NCBI GenBank assembly: GCA_900542055.1
Contig: UQMA01000003.1
Coordinates: 11,611-75,610, forward strand
Origin: an uncultured Azospirillum sp.
GTDB taxonomy: Bacteria; Pseudomonadota; Alphaproteobacteria; RF32; CAG-239
Direction: 5' to 3'
Length of the DNA stretch: 64,000 nucleotides
Under the pieces are notes generated by a model. That model made no database searches. It was not told the DNA's origin and was given only the letters and a program-made list of their open reading frames with translations. How positions within the stretch are numbered: the first letter of the stretch is position 1; each line of letters begins with the position of its first letter. Below, in pieces: positions 34,381-41,801 of this stretch. A program made the translations under genes and the position numbers.

Positions 34381-35703
34381 TCACCAAGAACTGTTTTTTC
34401 CAATTGATTTGCAAAACATTTCTTCAATACTGACTTTTCCGTTTCCATATAAACGCGGATGTCCGATATCAAAAACCGGTTCGGCAAAAGTTAAAGCCAA
34501 AGCATCTGCTTTATCGGGAGAACGGCCAAGACGTTTTTTTATTTCATCCTTGCTTTCCAACTGCAAACGCCCTTTTCCGTCATATTTTTTACCAACCGAA
34601 GACAATTCGTTAAACAATTCCTCATCTTCCGGCAATTGCGGAGGCGGAGAAGACGACAGCCAATCAGCCATTAAAGCCCACATTTCAGCTCTGCGGTTAA
34701 AATAGCGTTCGCTTTGAATGGCTTTTTCACCAAAATAGATACCACGAATAATCTCCCCATATCCTCTGTCTTTCAAAATATCGAAAACTCCGGCTCCCTG
34801 ACCTCCTATATCCATAAAAATCCGCATGGGATGAAGTTCTTTAATGAGTACTGTTGTCAAATTTGCCACTTCTACATTGCTCATTTGTGTATAAACTGAA
34901 AAATTTTGGCACAAACGTCCCTTGCGCCGGCAAAATACCGTACGGTCATCGCCAAAACGGGCAATATCCAACCCCACAACCAACGGCGAAGTTGTAAAAT
35001 CTATTGTTTTTTGAAAAGCACGACGAATAAAAGAAGAATCTATTAATCTGTCATTGCCTTGTTTCAAAGGTTCTCCCAACCAAATATGCCCATAATTTTC
35101 GGGGTTTTTCAACTTGCATTTTTCTGCTTGATATTTAATTTCCTGAGGACAAAAAGGATTATTATAAAAATTTACCCGCACGACCAGTGTTCTTTCATCG
35201 GGATTTGCAGCCACAGCCATCCACAATGGATCATTTTCATAAAGGCGGTTCATCGAAATCCATATTTCAGAACCATCTTTCCTGATTGTCGGTTCCAATA
35301 TCTCCCACGAAATTTTAGATATTGTTTGCGCTTCTTCTATCCAAGCAATATCAACGCCTTCCAACGATTTTATTTTTTGCGCGTCTTGTTCTCTCAAACC
35401 TTTGAAAATAAATTTTGTACCGGTTATTTTGTTTTCTATTTTATCTTCGAAAACTTTATAATCAGACAAACCGTAAACCGCAATTCTATCGGTTAAAAGT
35501 TTATGCACAGAATCTTTTATGCTGTCCTGAATTTCACGCAAACAGGCGATAAATAATTTTCTTTTACGTCCCAAAAGCAGCAAACTGTCGGCAAAAGCAT
35601 AACTTTTTCCGCCGGCCCGCCCGCCGTAATAAAATTTAATCCGGTATTTTTTCGTCATCAACGGAGCATATATTTCCGGTATTTTCGCCGTTATTTTTTT
35701 CAT
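34381..35703 (-). CDS. Phage terminase large subunit
   Basis: A 440-residue packaging motor. The ATPase domain has Walker A GGRAGGKS at 27-34 and Walker B with the catalytic Glu, VDIAWIEEA, near 117-125. The nuclease domain has GLDIARFGDDRT (Asp246), the middle acidic site FMDIGGQGAG and the terminal acidic residue in SPDKADALAL. The pattern is of the PBSX/phage_terminase_2 type that packages DNA by headful or related modes. It overlaps the small subunit by 68 bases. All catalytic acids are present, so the motor appears functional. Confidence 0.92.
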   Translation of the reverse strand: MKKITAKIPEIYAPLMTKKYRIKFYYGGRAGGKSYAFADSLLLLGRKRKLFIACLREIQDSIKDSVHKLLTDRIAVYGLSDYKVFEDKIENKITGTKFIFKGLREQDAQKIKSLEGVDIAWIEEAQTISKISWEILEPTIRKDGSEIWISMNRLYENDPLWMAVAANPDERTLVVRVNFYNNPFCPQEIKYQAEKCKLKNPENYGHIWLGEPLKQGNDRLIDSSFIRRAFQKTIDFTTSPLVVGLDIARFGDDRTVFCRRKGRLCQNFSVYTQMSNVEVANLTTVLIKELHPMRIFMDIGGQGAGVFDILKDRGYGEIIRGIYFGEKAIQSERYFNRRAEMWALMADWLSSSPPPQLPEDEELFNELSSVGKKYDGKGRLQLESKDEIKKRLGRSPDKADALALTFAEPVFDIGHPRLYGNGKVSIEEMFCKSIGKNSSW

Positions 35704-36136
35704 ATTTATCTCCTTTTCCTTTTACAAATTGAACCAAAACCTGTTTAAGATCTTCATCAAGCTGCTGTTTATCCTGCTTTTCGGTCCAACCGTGATTGAC
35801 TTTTAACGCCATAATAGACATTGATGAATTATAAAATCCCAAACCGGCCGCGTTCATAAGCCATTCTTCCTGAAAACGCATGGCTTGTTCATACGCCGAA
35901 TTAAATTCGGTTTCAGATTTACGCCAAACTTCCATCCGCGCTGCTGTTGTTTTTATACTATCGGCAAAACGAACAACACTCGGGCAAGGAGCTGCTGTTT
36001 TTTCGATAACAGTTTCAAATTTATCGTTTTTTTTACTATAAACTTCACGTGTTTCTTCAACAAACAGCGGGGCATCGCGAAACCATGCTATCAACTTTTC
36101 TGCATACTCGCTTTTATAATCTTTTGCTTTTTTCAT
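35636..36136 (-). CDS. Phage terminase small subunit
   Basis: A 166-residue protein directly upstream of and overlapping terL. The middle region (CPSVVRFADSIKTTAARMEVWRK) looks like the winged or HTH-type DNA-recognition helix of DNA-packaging proteins, followed by EEWLMNAAGLGFYNSSMSIMALKVNHGW, a segment shared by small terminases of the gp3 type. The C-terminus is acidic and lysine-rich. It should recognise the packaging start site on the phage genome. If the element now packages host DNA, this is the subunit expected to have changed. Confidence 0.8.
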   Translation of the reverse strand: MKKAKDYKSEYAEKLIAWFRDAPLFVEETREVYSKKNDKFETVIEKTAAPCPSVVRFADSIKTTAARMEVWRKSETEFNSAYEQAMRFQEEWLMNAAGLGFYNSSMSIMALKVNHGWTEKQDKQQLDEDLKQVLVQFVKGKGDKYEKNNGENTGNICSVDDEKIPD

Positions 36137-36229
36137 AATTTTATCCGATTTTAGTAAAAACTTTGTCGATTAATAAATTGAGAAATAAATATGTATAGTG
36201 AAAGATGCTAATTTCTAACCAGCCGAAGT

Positions 36230-36269
36230 AAAATAAAAATGCAAAGCAACGAATACACTGCTTTGCATT
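36230..36269 (-). terminator. Terminator upstream of the terminase genes
   Basis: The minus strand forms ATGCAAAGCA with TGCTTTGCAT, followed by a T-rich run. With the hairpin at 36271-36297 it makes tandem terminators separating the upstream membrane-protein genes from the terminase operon. Confidence 0.75.
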
Positions 36270-36270
36270 A

Positions 36271-36297
36271 CAAAAAATCCCCGCAACAGCGAGGATT
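36271..36297 (-). terminator. Terminator after the 156-residue membrane protein gene
   Basis: The stem AATCCTCGC/GCGGGGATT (one mismatch) with a four-base loop is followed by six T on the minus strand, 38 bases after the stop at 36336. Confidence 0.8.
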
Positions 36298-36335
36298 CTA
36301 TAATTTTTATAACTAATATCTTACAGCAATATTCT

Positions 36336-36806
36336 TTAGGGCTGCGGCGGATTAAAATCACAAGCCTGATATTCAGTTAACCAGCGACCATTATATTCAC
36401 GGCAAATCTGCTCATCAACCGCATACTTTTTCCCAAAATTATCTTCAAGAACAATACCTTTTCGGCAAACCAAACCTTCATGGCACATTTCATTATCTTT
36501 AACATTGCGATATTCAGGAAACACTTCAATTATTTTAAGCAGCAAAACAATAACTGCTAACATTCCGCCCATACGTCCCCACCATGGCCAATTTGTTTCG
36601 GTAATTTTCCACAAAACAAGCGCCGCCAAGATTTCTGCCAATATTAAAACATGTTTATCTTTGTCCAAATATGCAGCATTCTCATTAACCTCAGAGGCAA
36701 AATGCAAAATCAACAGCATAGACACTGTGATGACAACAGCTTTTATTATATTCAAAAGCCACCGAAAAATTTTATGTTTTCTTTTATTTGGTATTATATC
36801 AGCCAT
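36336..36806 (-). CDS. Phage-region membrane protein
   Basis: A 156-residue protein from the ATG at 36806, overlapping the stop of the previous gene by eight bases. Two to three hydrophobic helices occupy residues 15-95, and a Cys-containing C-terminal domain (NEMCHEGLVCRKGIVLEDNFGKKYAVDEQICREYNGRWL) follows, probably periplasmic with possible disulfides. It sits in its own short transcription unit between the late promoter at 37023 and tandem terminators. It may affect superinfection or the host envelope; the function is unknown. Confidence 0.6.
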   Translation of the reverse strand: MADIIPNKRKHKIFRWLLNIIKAVVITVSMLLILHFASEVNENAAYLDKDKHVLILAEILAALVLWKITETNWPWWGRMGGMLAVIVLLLKIIEVFPEYRNVKDNEMCHEGLVCRKGIVLEDNFGKKYAVDEQICREYNGRWLTEYQACDFNPPQP

Positions 36807-36999
36807 TTTTTTGCGGAAAAATTCTTTCTTTAAACACCATAAGCCAAGCGCTGCCAATCAACAGCATATTAAATAACATATATCCAAGATGATGAGTGCC
36901 GTTCACAGTCAACATAATCAGCATTGCGGCAAAACAAAGCAACGTGGCAACCGCCGCAAGTCCAAGGACAAAATTTTGTTCATCAAATAACATCTTCAT
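36799..36999 (-). CDS. Small two-helix membrane protein
   Basis: A 66-residue protein with two hydrophobic helices (about 11-30 and 36-55) joined by a short GTHH turn. GGAGAACAATT precedes the ATG at 36999. It is the first gene after the strong minus-strand promoter at 37023-37051 and is coupled to the next membrane gene. Holin-like or exclusion-protein roles are possible from topology alone. Confidence 0.6.
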   Translation of the reverse strand: MKMLFDEQNFVLGLAAVATLLCFAAMLIMLTVNGTHHLGYMLFNMLLIGSAWLMVFKERIFPQKNG

Positions 37000-37022
37000 A
37001 ATTGTTCTCCATACAGGATATG

Positions 37023-37051
37023 TATATAGAACAAAAGTAGAACATTGTCAA
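37023..37051 (-). promoter_or_regulatory. Strong minus-strand promoter of the phage element
   Basis: A perfect TTGACA (37046-37051) with a 17-base spacer to TATATA (37023-37028). The spacer contains two TGTTCT-like half sites (TGTTCT and TTGTTCT) that might bind a regulator. It drives the two small membrane genes and, if the downstream terminators are read through, the whole terminase-to-spanin run. Confidence 0.75.
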
Positions 37052-37070
37052 CGCTAAAATTATTTAGGCA

Positions 37071-37107
37071 TAAAAAAAAGAGGCAGTTTCCTTTCGGACA
37101 TACCCCT
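37071..37107 (-). terminator. Terminator of the early transcript
   Basis: An imperfect stem (GGGGTATGTCC with GGAAACTGCCTC, one mismatch and one bulge) with a GAAA loop is followed by eight T on the minus strand. It closes the 38088-37186 transcript just upstream of the promoter at 37023. Confidence 0.65.
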
Positions 37108-37185
37108 TTCAGTATAGAAAAAGTTGTATCACAGATTGTCACATAAGTCAACAACACATTTTTGGTTGTGGATAACTTGTTAAAA

Positions 37186-37494
37186 TCAATATTTTTCAAT
37201 ACCAATTTGAGGAACATAAAGTTTATTGTAAAGAGCGTTCTTATGCAAATATGAAAGATGTTCTCTGAGTTTTTGTTCATTTTCTTCTACGGCAACCGCC
37301 AAAAGAGTTTCACGGCTGCAAGTTTCATATCTTTTCAACAAATTATAAACTCCGCTCAATATATTATATAAATACACTGCTTGTTCTGTATGCAATTTGC
37401 TCTCCAGTATTATATTGGTTATCATTTGCAATTTGTCGCTTATATCCTCTGGAGAAATTAGCTCTCCTCTGGCTGAAATCAATTGTTTTATCAT
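37186..37494 (-). CDS. Hypothetical early-region protein
   Basis: A 102-residue helical protein. I prefer the second Met (37494), because GGGAG lies six bases before it; the ATG at 37500 touches the site. It has several leucine-rich helices (ISDKLQMITNIILESKL, AVYLYNILSGVYNLL) and no membrane segment. It follows the putative regulator at 37588 on the same strand, so it is probably an early gene. The family is not recognised. Confidence 0.55.
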   Translation of the reverse strand: MIKQLISARGELISPEDISDKLQMITNIILESKLHTEQAVYLYNILSGVYNLLKRYETCSRETLLAVAVEENEQKLREHLSYLHKNALYNKLYVPQIGIEKY

Positions 37495-37587
37495 AGTCAT
37501 CTCCCTCTATAAAACATATATATTCTACAACCTCGAATATTAAAAATATTTTTTCACAATTAATAACAGAAAATTATAATCATAAAA

Positions 37588-38088
37588 TTATATATCTTTA
37601 TAATTACAGTTACTCGCTGTATAAAATTCTATCAGCCGGTCAAGACCTCGGCATAAATCATTGTAAAAAGCGTATGCCATTTCCGAACGTCTTCTTGCAG
37701 GTATTTTTTCATCGGGCTCAGGCAATTTGTTATCCAAGCAAATTTTTTTCACTGCCGGCCAAAACTCACGAGGAATATATTTTTTAGCATTCAAATAGCG
37801 GCTGCAAATACAAAAGCTTTTATCACCTCCTTTTATTGAACAATCCACTTTTTCTTTGCCCAAACTGGATTGAACCGATTTAAATCCATTTTTTTCATAA
37901 TCTGAAATAAACCTTTCTCCTGCCGCTAACCTATCCTCAGATCTGTATTTATCTGTTCCGTAACTCAAGCGGCCGCCATAGCATAATTTTTCCAAAAGAG
38001 TCATTTTTCTCACCCCTTTTTCAGTACGCAAAAATCCCCGTCTTTCACATTCTTTCTTACTTATATAGCTGTCATCATATTTTATCAT
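37588..38088 (-). CDS. Putative early regulator, DUF6456-like
   Basis: A 166-residue protein from the ATG at 38088 (GGAGGCGATT). After a short N-terminal KKECERRGFLRT element it has LAAGERFISDYEKNGF, then CSRYLNAKKYIPREFWPAVKKICLDNKL, and the basic IPARRRSEMAYAFYNDLCRGLDRLIEFY. This order of segments recalls the DUF6456 domain found in alphaproteobacterial regulators, but the match is weak by eye. It is divergent from the repressor gene, and its promoter region contains two copies of the presumed operator. It is therefore probably the gene most directly repressed. Confidence 0.5.
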   Translation of the reverse strand: MIKYDDSYISKKECERRGFLRTEKGVRKMTLLEKLCYGGRLSYGTDKYRSEDRLAAGERFISDYEKNGFKSVQSSLGKEKVDCSIKGGDKSFCICSRYLNAKKYIPREFWPAVKKICLDNKLPEPDEKIPARRRSEMAYAFYNDLCRGLDRLIEFYTASNCNYKDI

Positions 38089-38110
38089 AATCGCCTCCAT
38101 AAAAGGAAAA

Positions 38111-38123
38111 TACATTTTATGTA
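38111..38123. promoter_or_regulatory. Operator 1 (TACA-N5-TGTA)
   Basis: The palindrome TACATTTTATGTA lies 23 bases upstream of the early gene start at 38088. It shares the TACA-N5-TGTA pattern with two further sites in the same divergent promoter region and is a likely binding site for the repressor at 38260. Confidence 0.6.
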
Positions 38124-38134
38124 AAATATGTCAA

Positions 38135-38147
38135 TACATTTTTTGTA
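38135..38147. promoter_or_regulatory. Operator 2 (TACA-N5-TGTA)
   Basis: TACATTTTTTGTA, extended symmetrically by AA and TT on the two sides. Its centre is 24 bases from that of operator 1, so bound dimers would be about two helical turns apart, on nearly the same face. Confidence 0.6.
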
Positions 38148-38233
38148 TTTATTATCTTATTTTATACTGTTTTTGTAACTTATATATTGATTTTAAGGAT
38201 TATTGAGGTTATTTTATAAGCCAGAAAAATAAT

Positions 38234-38246
38234 TACATATTTTGTA
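38234..38246. promoter_or_regulatory. Operator 3 (TACA-N5-TGTA)
   Basis: TACATATTTTGTA, ending 13 bases before the repressor ATG and overlapping its ribosome-site region. It suggests negative autoregulation of the repressor. Confidence 0.6.
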
Positions 38247-38259
38247 AAAGGTAAAAAAT

Positions 38260-38925
38260 ATGAAAAAATGGGACTGGTTGAGAAACTATATGCGCGAACA
38301 AAATATCAGCCAACAAGAAGCTGCCGAAGCTCTGCAATGGAAAAAAACGCGCATATCCGAACTATTGTGCGGAAAAAGAGATTTACCGGTAGACAAAGTT
38401 TTCCTTGCCGCCCGCTTTTTCAATCTTAACTTGGAACAGCTGACAAAATATAATTCCGGTTATTCTGATGACATTCCCGAACAATTTGAAACTCTTCCGA
38501 CTCAGCGTCAAATAGAAAATATGTTTTTTGTTGATATTATCGATGCTTCAAAATCCAAAGGAAAGGGACTAGAAACCGCCCCTATCGGACGGCAGCCGTT
38601 TAATGAAAACTTGTCGAATATTTTGTCTTTGCCTAAATCTCATGCACTTAAAATTATAATTGCTCGCGGCGATGCCATGATGCCGACCATAAACGACAAA
38701 GACATTGTTTTAGTTGATATTTCAATTACAAAACCTGAAAATGACGGATTATATCTGTTTGACATTCAAGGCGAACTTTTTATCAAACGTCTCGCTTTTA
38801 ACGAATTTGACCACAGCGCAACCATTATTTCAGACAATCAGCTTTATCCGCCGATTATGGTATCAGATTTAAGCAAACTTTTCTGTTTAGGAAAAATTTT
38901 AGCCGTTTGCAAAGCCATACATTAA
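38260..38925 (+). CDS. CI-like repressor with inactive S24 peptidase domain
   Basis: A 221-residue protein. Residues 6-60 form an XRE-type helix-turn-helix (ISQQEAAEALQWKKTRISELL is the recognition region). Residues 122-215 form a LexA/CI-like S24 domain. The nucleophile motif, normally GDSM-x-P, reads GDAMMP here, with Ala139 in place of Ser; the general-base Lys (IKRL, Lys176) remains. Self-cleavage, and so SOS induction through RecA, should be impossible. It is the only plus-strand gene of the phage element and is divergent from the early genes, with three operator-like palindromes between them. Its stop lies seven bases from the convergent chromosomal gene. Confidence 0.85.
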   Translation: MKKWDWLRNYMREQNISQQEAAEALQWKKTRISELLCGKRDLPVDKVFLAARFFNLNLEQLTKYNSGYSDDIPEQFETLPTQRQIENMFFVDIIDASKSKGKGLETAPIGRQPFNENLSNILSLPKSHALKIIIARGDAMMPTINDKDIVLVDISITKPENDGLYLFDIQGELFIKRLAFNEFDHSATIISDNQLYPPIMVSDLSKLFCLGKILAVCKAIH

Positions 38926-38931
38926 ACTATA

Positions 38932-39633
38932 TTATAAATCGCTGTCTTTATCTTCAGTGCTGTAATCCACTGTTAATTCCATTGGTTTAGAATTTTCAAG
39001 CAAAAAATCAGCCAATCTGGAGATACCTTCGCCCACGTTTATTCCCCATGGCGAACCTACCTTATTCCCTCCATGCAAAACCATTCCGCGTCTGCCCTTG
39101 CTGTCTGTATTATAATCAGGAACCAGCCAAACGCGGTATTCTCCCCAAATTCGTTGTCCGCCGGGCCAATCGCCTCGTCCCCACCAGCCTTTGATTTTCA
39201 TCATCAAATTTTGGTTATTATAGCTTTGCAAACGCTCTTTTGAAACCACCCAAACTCCTTCGGGAATTCTACTCATATCTTTTCCCTGTTCTGTTTTAAA
39301 CAAAGAAAACTGTTTTTGCCATACATAATCGGAAAAAAATAAATTTAACACAGAAAGCAATGTTATAACCGAAACGGCTAACAATGACTTCAAAGGTGCT
39401 TTGCGTAAATAATATGCCGCGATTGTCAATAAAACTAAAAAAGCAATGTATATCAGGTTAAAACACAGGAAAAATTTTGGAGAAGAATAAAGAAATCCCC
39501 ATTGTGGAAACCCCCAATAAAAAAACTTGTTTTCAAAATATTCAACAACAACGCTATTGCACAAAACAAAAATATAAAAAATATTCCATATCCCAAAAGC
39601 AACAGCGGCTGTCAGACACATTTTTTTTGACAT
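38932..39633 (-). CDS. Membrane protein with L,D-transpeptidase-like domain lacking cysteine
   Basis: A 233-residue protein with three hydrophobic helices (about 10-30, 52-72, 80-100) followed by a periplasmic domain. That domain reads WGEYRVWLVP, then GRRGMVLHGG and GSPWGINVG. The order and spacing resemble DUF2778/Tlde1-type L,D-transpeptidase domains, in which the HGG element is followed by GSAGCI with the catalytic Cys. Here the Cys position is Gly and a Trp precedes it, so the domain is probably non-catalytic, or the similarity is only structural. It overlaps the next upstream gene by one base and lies at the end of the tol operon. Confidence 0.5.
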   Translation of the reverse strand: MSKKMCLTAAVAFGIWNIFYIFVLCNSVVVEYFENKFFYWGFPQWGFLYSSPKFFLCFNLIYIAFLVLLTIAAYYLRKAPLKSLLAVSVITLLSVLNLFFSDYVWQKQFSLFKTEQGKDMSRIPEGVWVVSKERLQSYNNQNLMMKIKGWWGRGDWPGGQRIWGEYRVWLVPDYNTDSKGRRGMVLHGGNKVGSPWGINVGEGISRLADFLLENSKPMELTVDYSTEDKDSDL

Positions 39634-40355
39634 CAGTCAATCTCCATAAAAAAATATTCATAGGTTTTTGCCAAAAACACATTCATATAAACGACTACCG
39701 GAGAACCTATAAAAATAGTCAGCCAATTTTCTAAATTTAAACCTTCGCCCGCCATATCCAAAACGACAAAAGCCAAATTGAAAATAACCGTAATCAATAA
39801 AAACTCCCAATAATTTCCTTTTGTGCGTGAATATGCTGTTGACATTTGACTGCTGCGGCCGATAACCGAACCAATCCACGCCATCATCGGGCGATAAAAT
39901 ATTATCGGAGAAAAAACACTTAGAATCAGAGTTGTAACTGTATTAATTAATTGAGTATCTTCAATATATTTTTGTAAATTTTCAACATAAGTTTCTACCC
40001 ACGCTCCGGTACACACAAATGGAATGACTAAGGGCAAAACAATTAAAATTGTTATAAAAACTAACAACAGACCTAAAATACGCGTTGAAGGAAGCAAGGT
40101 TCCAAAGATTTTCTTAGTCATAACATAAGGTTTGCGTCCGAAATAAAAGCGGAAAAAAGCATACCAAAACATATAATATGGAACCAGCCACAGCAAAAAT
40201 ATAAAATCATGCCAGGCATTGATTATTTTAAAACCGATAATCAAAAAAATCATATTTGCAATAGAAAACAAAGACGTTTCATGCCAATTTTTAAAGCAAT
40301 AGTCCAGACTATCTGCAAAAATTTTTCTCAGCGGTATTTTTTTGACATCAGCCAT
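39633..40355 (-). CDS. Multi-pass membrane protein in the tol cluster
   Basis: A 240-residue protein with about five or six hydrophobic helices and aromatic-rich loops (FWYAFFRFYFGRKPY). No catalytic motif is seen. It follows tolA by 16 bases on the same strand, where tolB would normally lie, and overlaps the next gene by one base. The family is not recognised. An envelope role is likely from context. Confidence 0.6.
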   Translation of the reverse strand: MADVKKIPLRKIFADSLDYCFKNWHETSLFSIANMIFLIIGFKIINAWHDFIFLLWLVPYYMFWYAFFRFYFGRKPYVMTKKIFGTLLPSTRILGLLLVFITILIVLPLVIPFVCTGAWVETYVENLQKYIEDTQLINTVTTLILSVFSPIIFYRPMMAWIGSVIGRSSQMSTAYSRTKGNYWEFLLITVIFNLAFVVLDMAGEGLNLENWLTIFIGSPVVVYMNVFLAKTYEYFFMEID

Positions 40356-40371
40356 AATAATTTCACCTCAA

Positions 40372-41331
40372 TTAATTAACCGTTTGATTCATGGGATTAA
40401 AGCGTAAGAGCATTGTTTTCCACATATCATATTTCTGCGGATATTTCTGTGATAAAATATTATAAGGCTGGCAGACAAAAACCGCACGGCGGGCACTGTC
40501 GGCAATAGCGCGGAATGAACTGTCACTGCGATAACGCGCCTGATCCAAAATATCAACTCTGTTTACACTGCCGTCTTTATTAAGATAAGCTCGAATTTCA
40601 ATAATCATATCCTCAATGCCTTTTGCACCGGAATCCAAATTCCAGCAAGCACGAAGACGACCGGCAATAGCATCGGCTTCAGAAATAGATAAATCACTAA
40701 AATAAGAGCCGCCTACTCCGCCTTCTATTCCCATATTATTAACAGCCGTACCGGTTTTAATCGTGGCATTGGCATTTTCTTCTCCGATTTTCTTCTCCAA
40801 ACTATCAACCGAAGCCAATAAATCTTTCAGAGGATTGGCCAACGTCGGCTGTTGTTTTTTCGGTGCTGTTTTTTTAGGCTCAGGTTTATTTTTAGGTGCA
40901 GCCGGTTTTTTGGGCTGCGGCGGTGGCGTCGGCCGTTTGGGCTGGGGTTTCTGCTCAGGAAGTTTAGGTTTTGAAGGCTGAGGAGGAACAATAAAATCTT
41001 GTTTAGGTTCAACAGGTGTTTCATTTTCAGGAGCCTCTTCCTGAGTTTGTTCAGGCTCAGGCTTTGCCGGCTTCACCTGTTGAGGCGGCGTATCGTTCTG
41101 AGTTTGAGCTTTTTCCTCTCTAACTTTTGTAGCGGGAGAATCTTTATCGGCAAACTCTGCTTTGGTCGGCAAATTAGTCAGTTCTGAAATTTTTACTTCA
41201 TTCAAATCAATAATAATCGGAACTTGTTCCAAAGTCATATTTTTATGGCGCAGAAACGGCAAATCAACCACCATTAAAAAAATAACGGTGGCATGCAAAG
41301 CCAATGACTGATATAAAGATGACTTTCTCAC
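40372..41331 (-). CDS. tolA: TolA-like energy transducer
   Basis: A 319-residue protein: a short cytoplasmic N-terminus, one membrane helix (about 9-23), a long periplasmic linker rich in Pro, Glu, Gln and Lys (residues 60-170, with many PKP, PQP and PEP units), and a C-terminal domain with AIAGRLRACWNLDSGAKG, IIEIRAYLNKDGSV and FRAIADSARRAVFVCQPYNI. This is the alphaproteobacterial TolA/TonB-C pattern. It transmits the energised state of TolQ-TolR across the periplasm during division. The Pro-rich linker replaces the Ala-helical domain of E. coli TolA. It starts five bases after tolR stops. Confidence 0.85.
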   Translation of the reverse strand: MRKSSLYQSLALHATVIFLMVVDLPFLRHKNMTLEQVPIIIDLNEVKISELTNLPTKAEFADKDSPATKVREEKAQTQNDTPPQQVKPAKPEPEQTQEEAPENETPVEPKQDFIVPPQPSKPKLPEQKPQPKRPTPPPQPKKPAAPKNKPEPKKTAPKKQQPTLANPLKDLLASVDSLEKKIGEENANATIKTGTAVNNMGIEGGVGGSYFSDLSISEADAIAGRLRACWNLDSGAKGIEDMIIEIRAYLNKDGSVNRVDILDQARYRSDSSFRAIADSARRAVFVCQPYNILSQKYPQKYDMWKTMLLRFNPMNQTVN

Positions 41332-41336
41332 TGTTT

Positions 41337-41801
41337 TTACTTCTTTGATTTCTGGTTTGATTTAGCATTCTGTGCCGGAGCAGAATCGGTTTTCAATCCG
41401 ACTTTTTCAAAGCCCGCATTTTTCAGCAAAGCCATCAGCCCGAGCACTCGTCCGTATTGAGCATCTGTATCTCCCGAAATAATAACGCTGATTTCAGGAT
41501 TAGCATCACGCACGGCTTTTACCTTTGCTACAATTTCATCAGCAGGAATTTCTTCTTTGCCGATATAATAATATCCGGCTTCATCCACACTGATATTCAA
41601 AGATGTTTCTTTACCTGTCAGATTTTTTCCGCCGACTTTCGGCAAATCAAGAGCAATACCGGATGTCATCAGAGGAGCAGCCACCATAAACACCACCAGC
41701 AGCACCATCATAACATCCATCAGATTTGTAATATTAATTTCAGCATTGCGGCGGCTTCCGCGGCGGCCTGATCGTTTTTGTATCTGCAACATTCCGCCCA
41801 T
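41337..41801 (-). CDS. tolR: TolR, ExbD-family protein
   Basis: A 154-residue protein with a single membrane helix (about 28-47). The preceding NITNLMDVMMVLLVVFMVAAP segment includes the conserved Asp that takes part in proton use by the TolQR motor. A periplasmic domain follows (ISVIISGDTDAQYGRVLGLM). The C-terminus is basic. It overlaps tolQ by one base and precedes tolA. Confidence 0.92.
   Translation of the reverse strand: MGGMLQIQKRSGRRGSRRNAEINITNLMDVMMVLLVVFMVAAPLMTSGIALDLPKVGGKNLTGKETSLNISVDEAGYYYIGKEEIPADEIVAKVKAVRDANPEISVIISGDTDAQYGRVLGLMALLKNAGFEKVGLKTDSAPAQNAKSNQKSKK

Larger units (their letters stand above)
22881..38925. mobile_element. Compact podovirus-type prophage or domesticated phage element
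   Basis: Twenty-six mostly overlapping genes read from terminase (36.1 kb) down to spanins (22.9 kb) on the minus strand, with an early block at 37.2-38.1 kb and a divergent repressor. Packaging, capsid, short-tail, fibre and lysis functions are all present and intact in length. No integrase, excisionase, transposase, DNA polymerase, helicase, tape measure or tail sheath gene is visible. The flanks are ordinary chromosomal genes (MsbA-like, Tol cluster). I found no flanking direct repeats or tRNA by eye. Base composition is like that of the neighbours. Confidence 0.85.
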
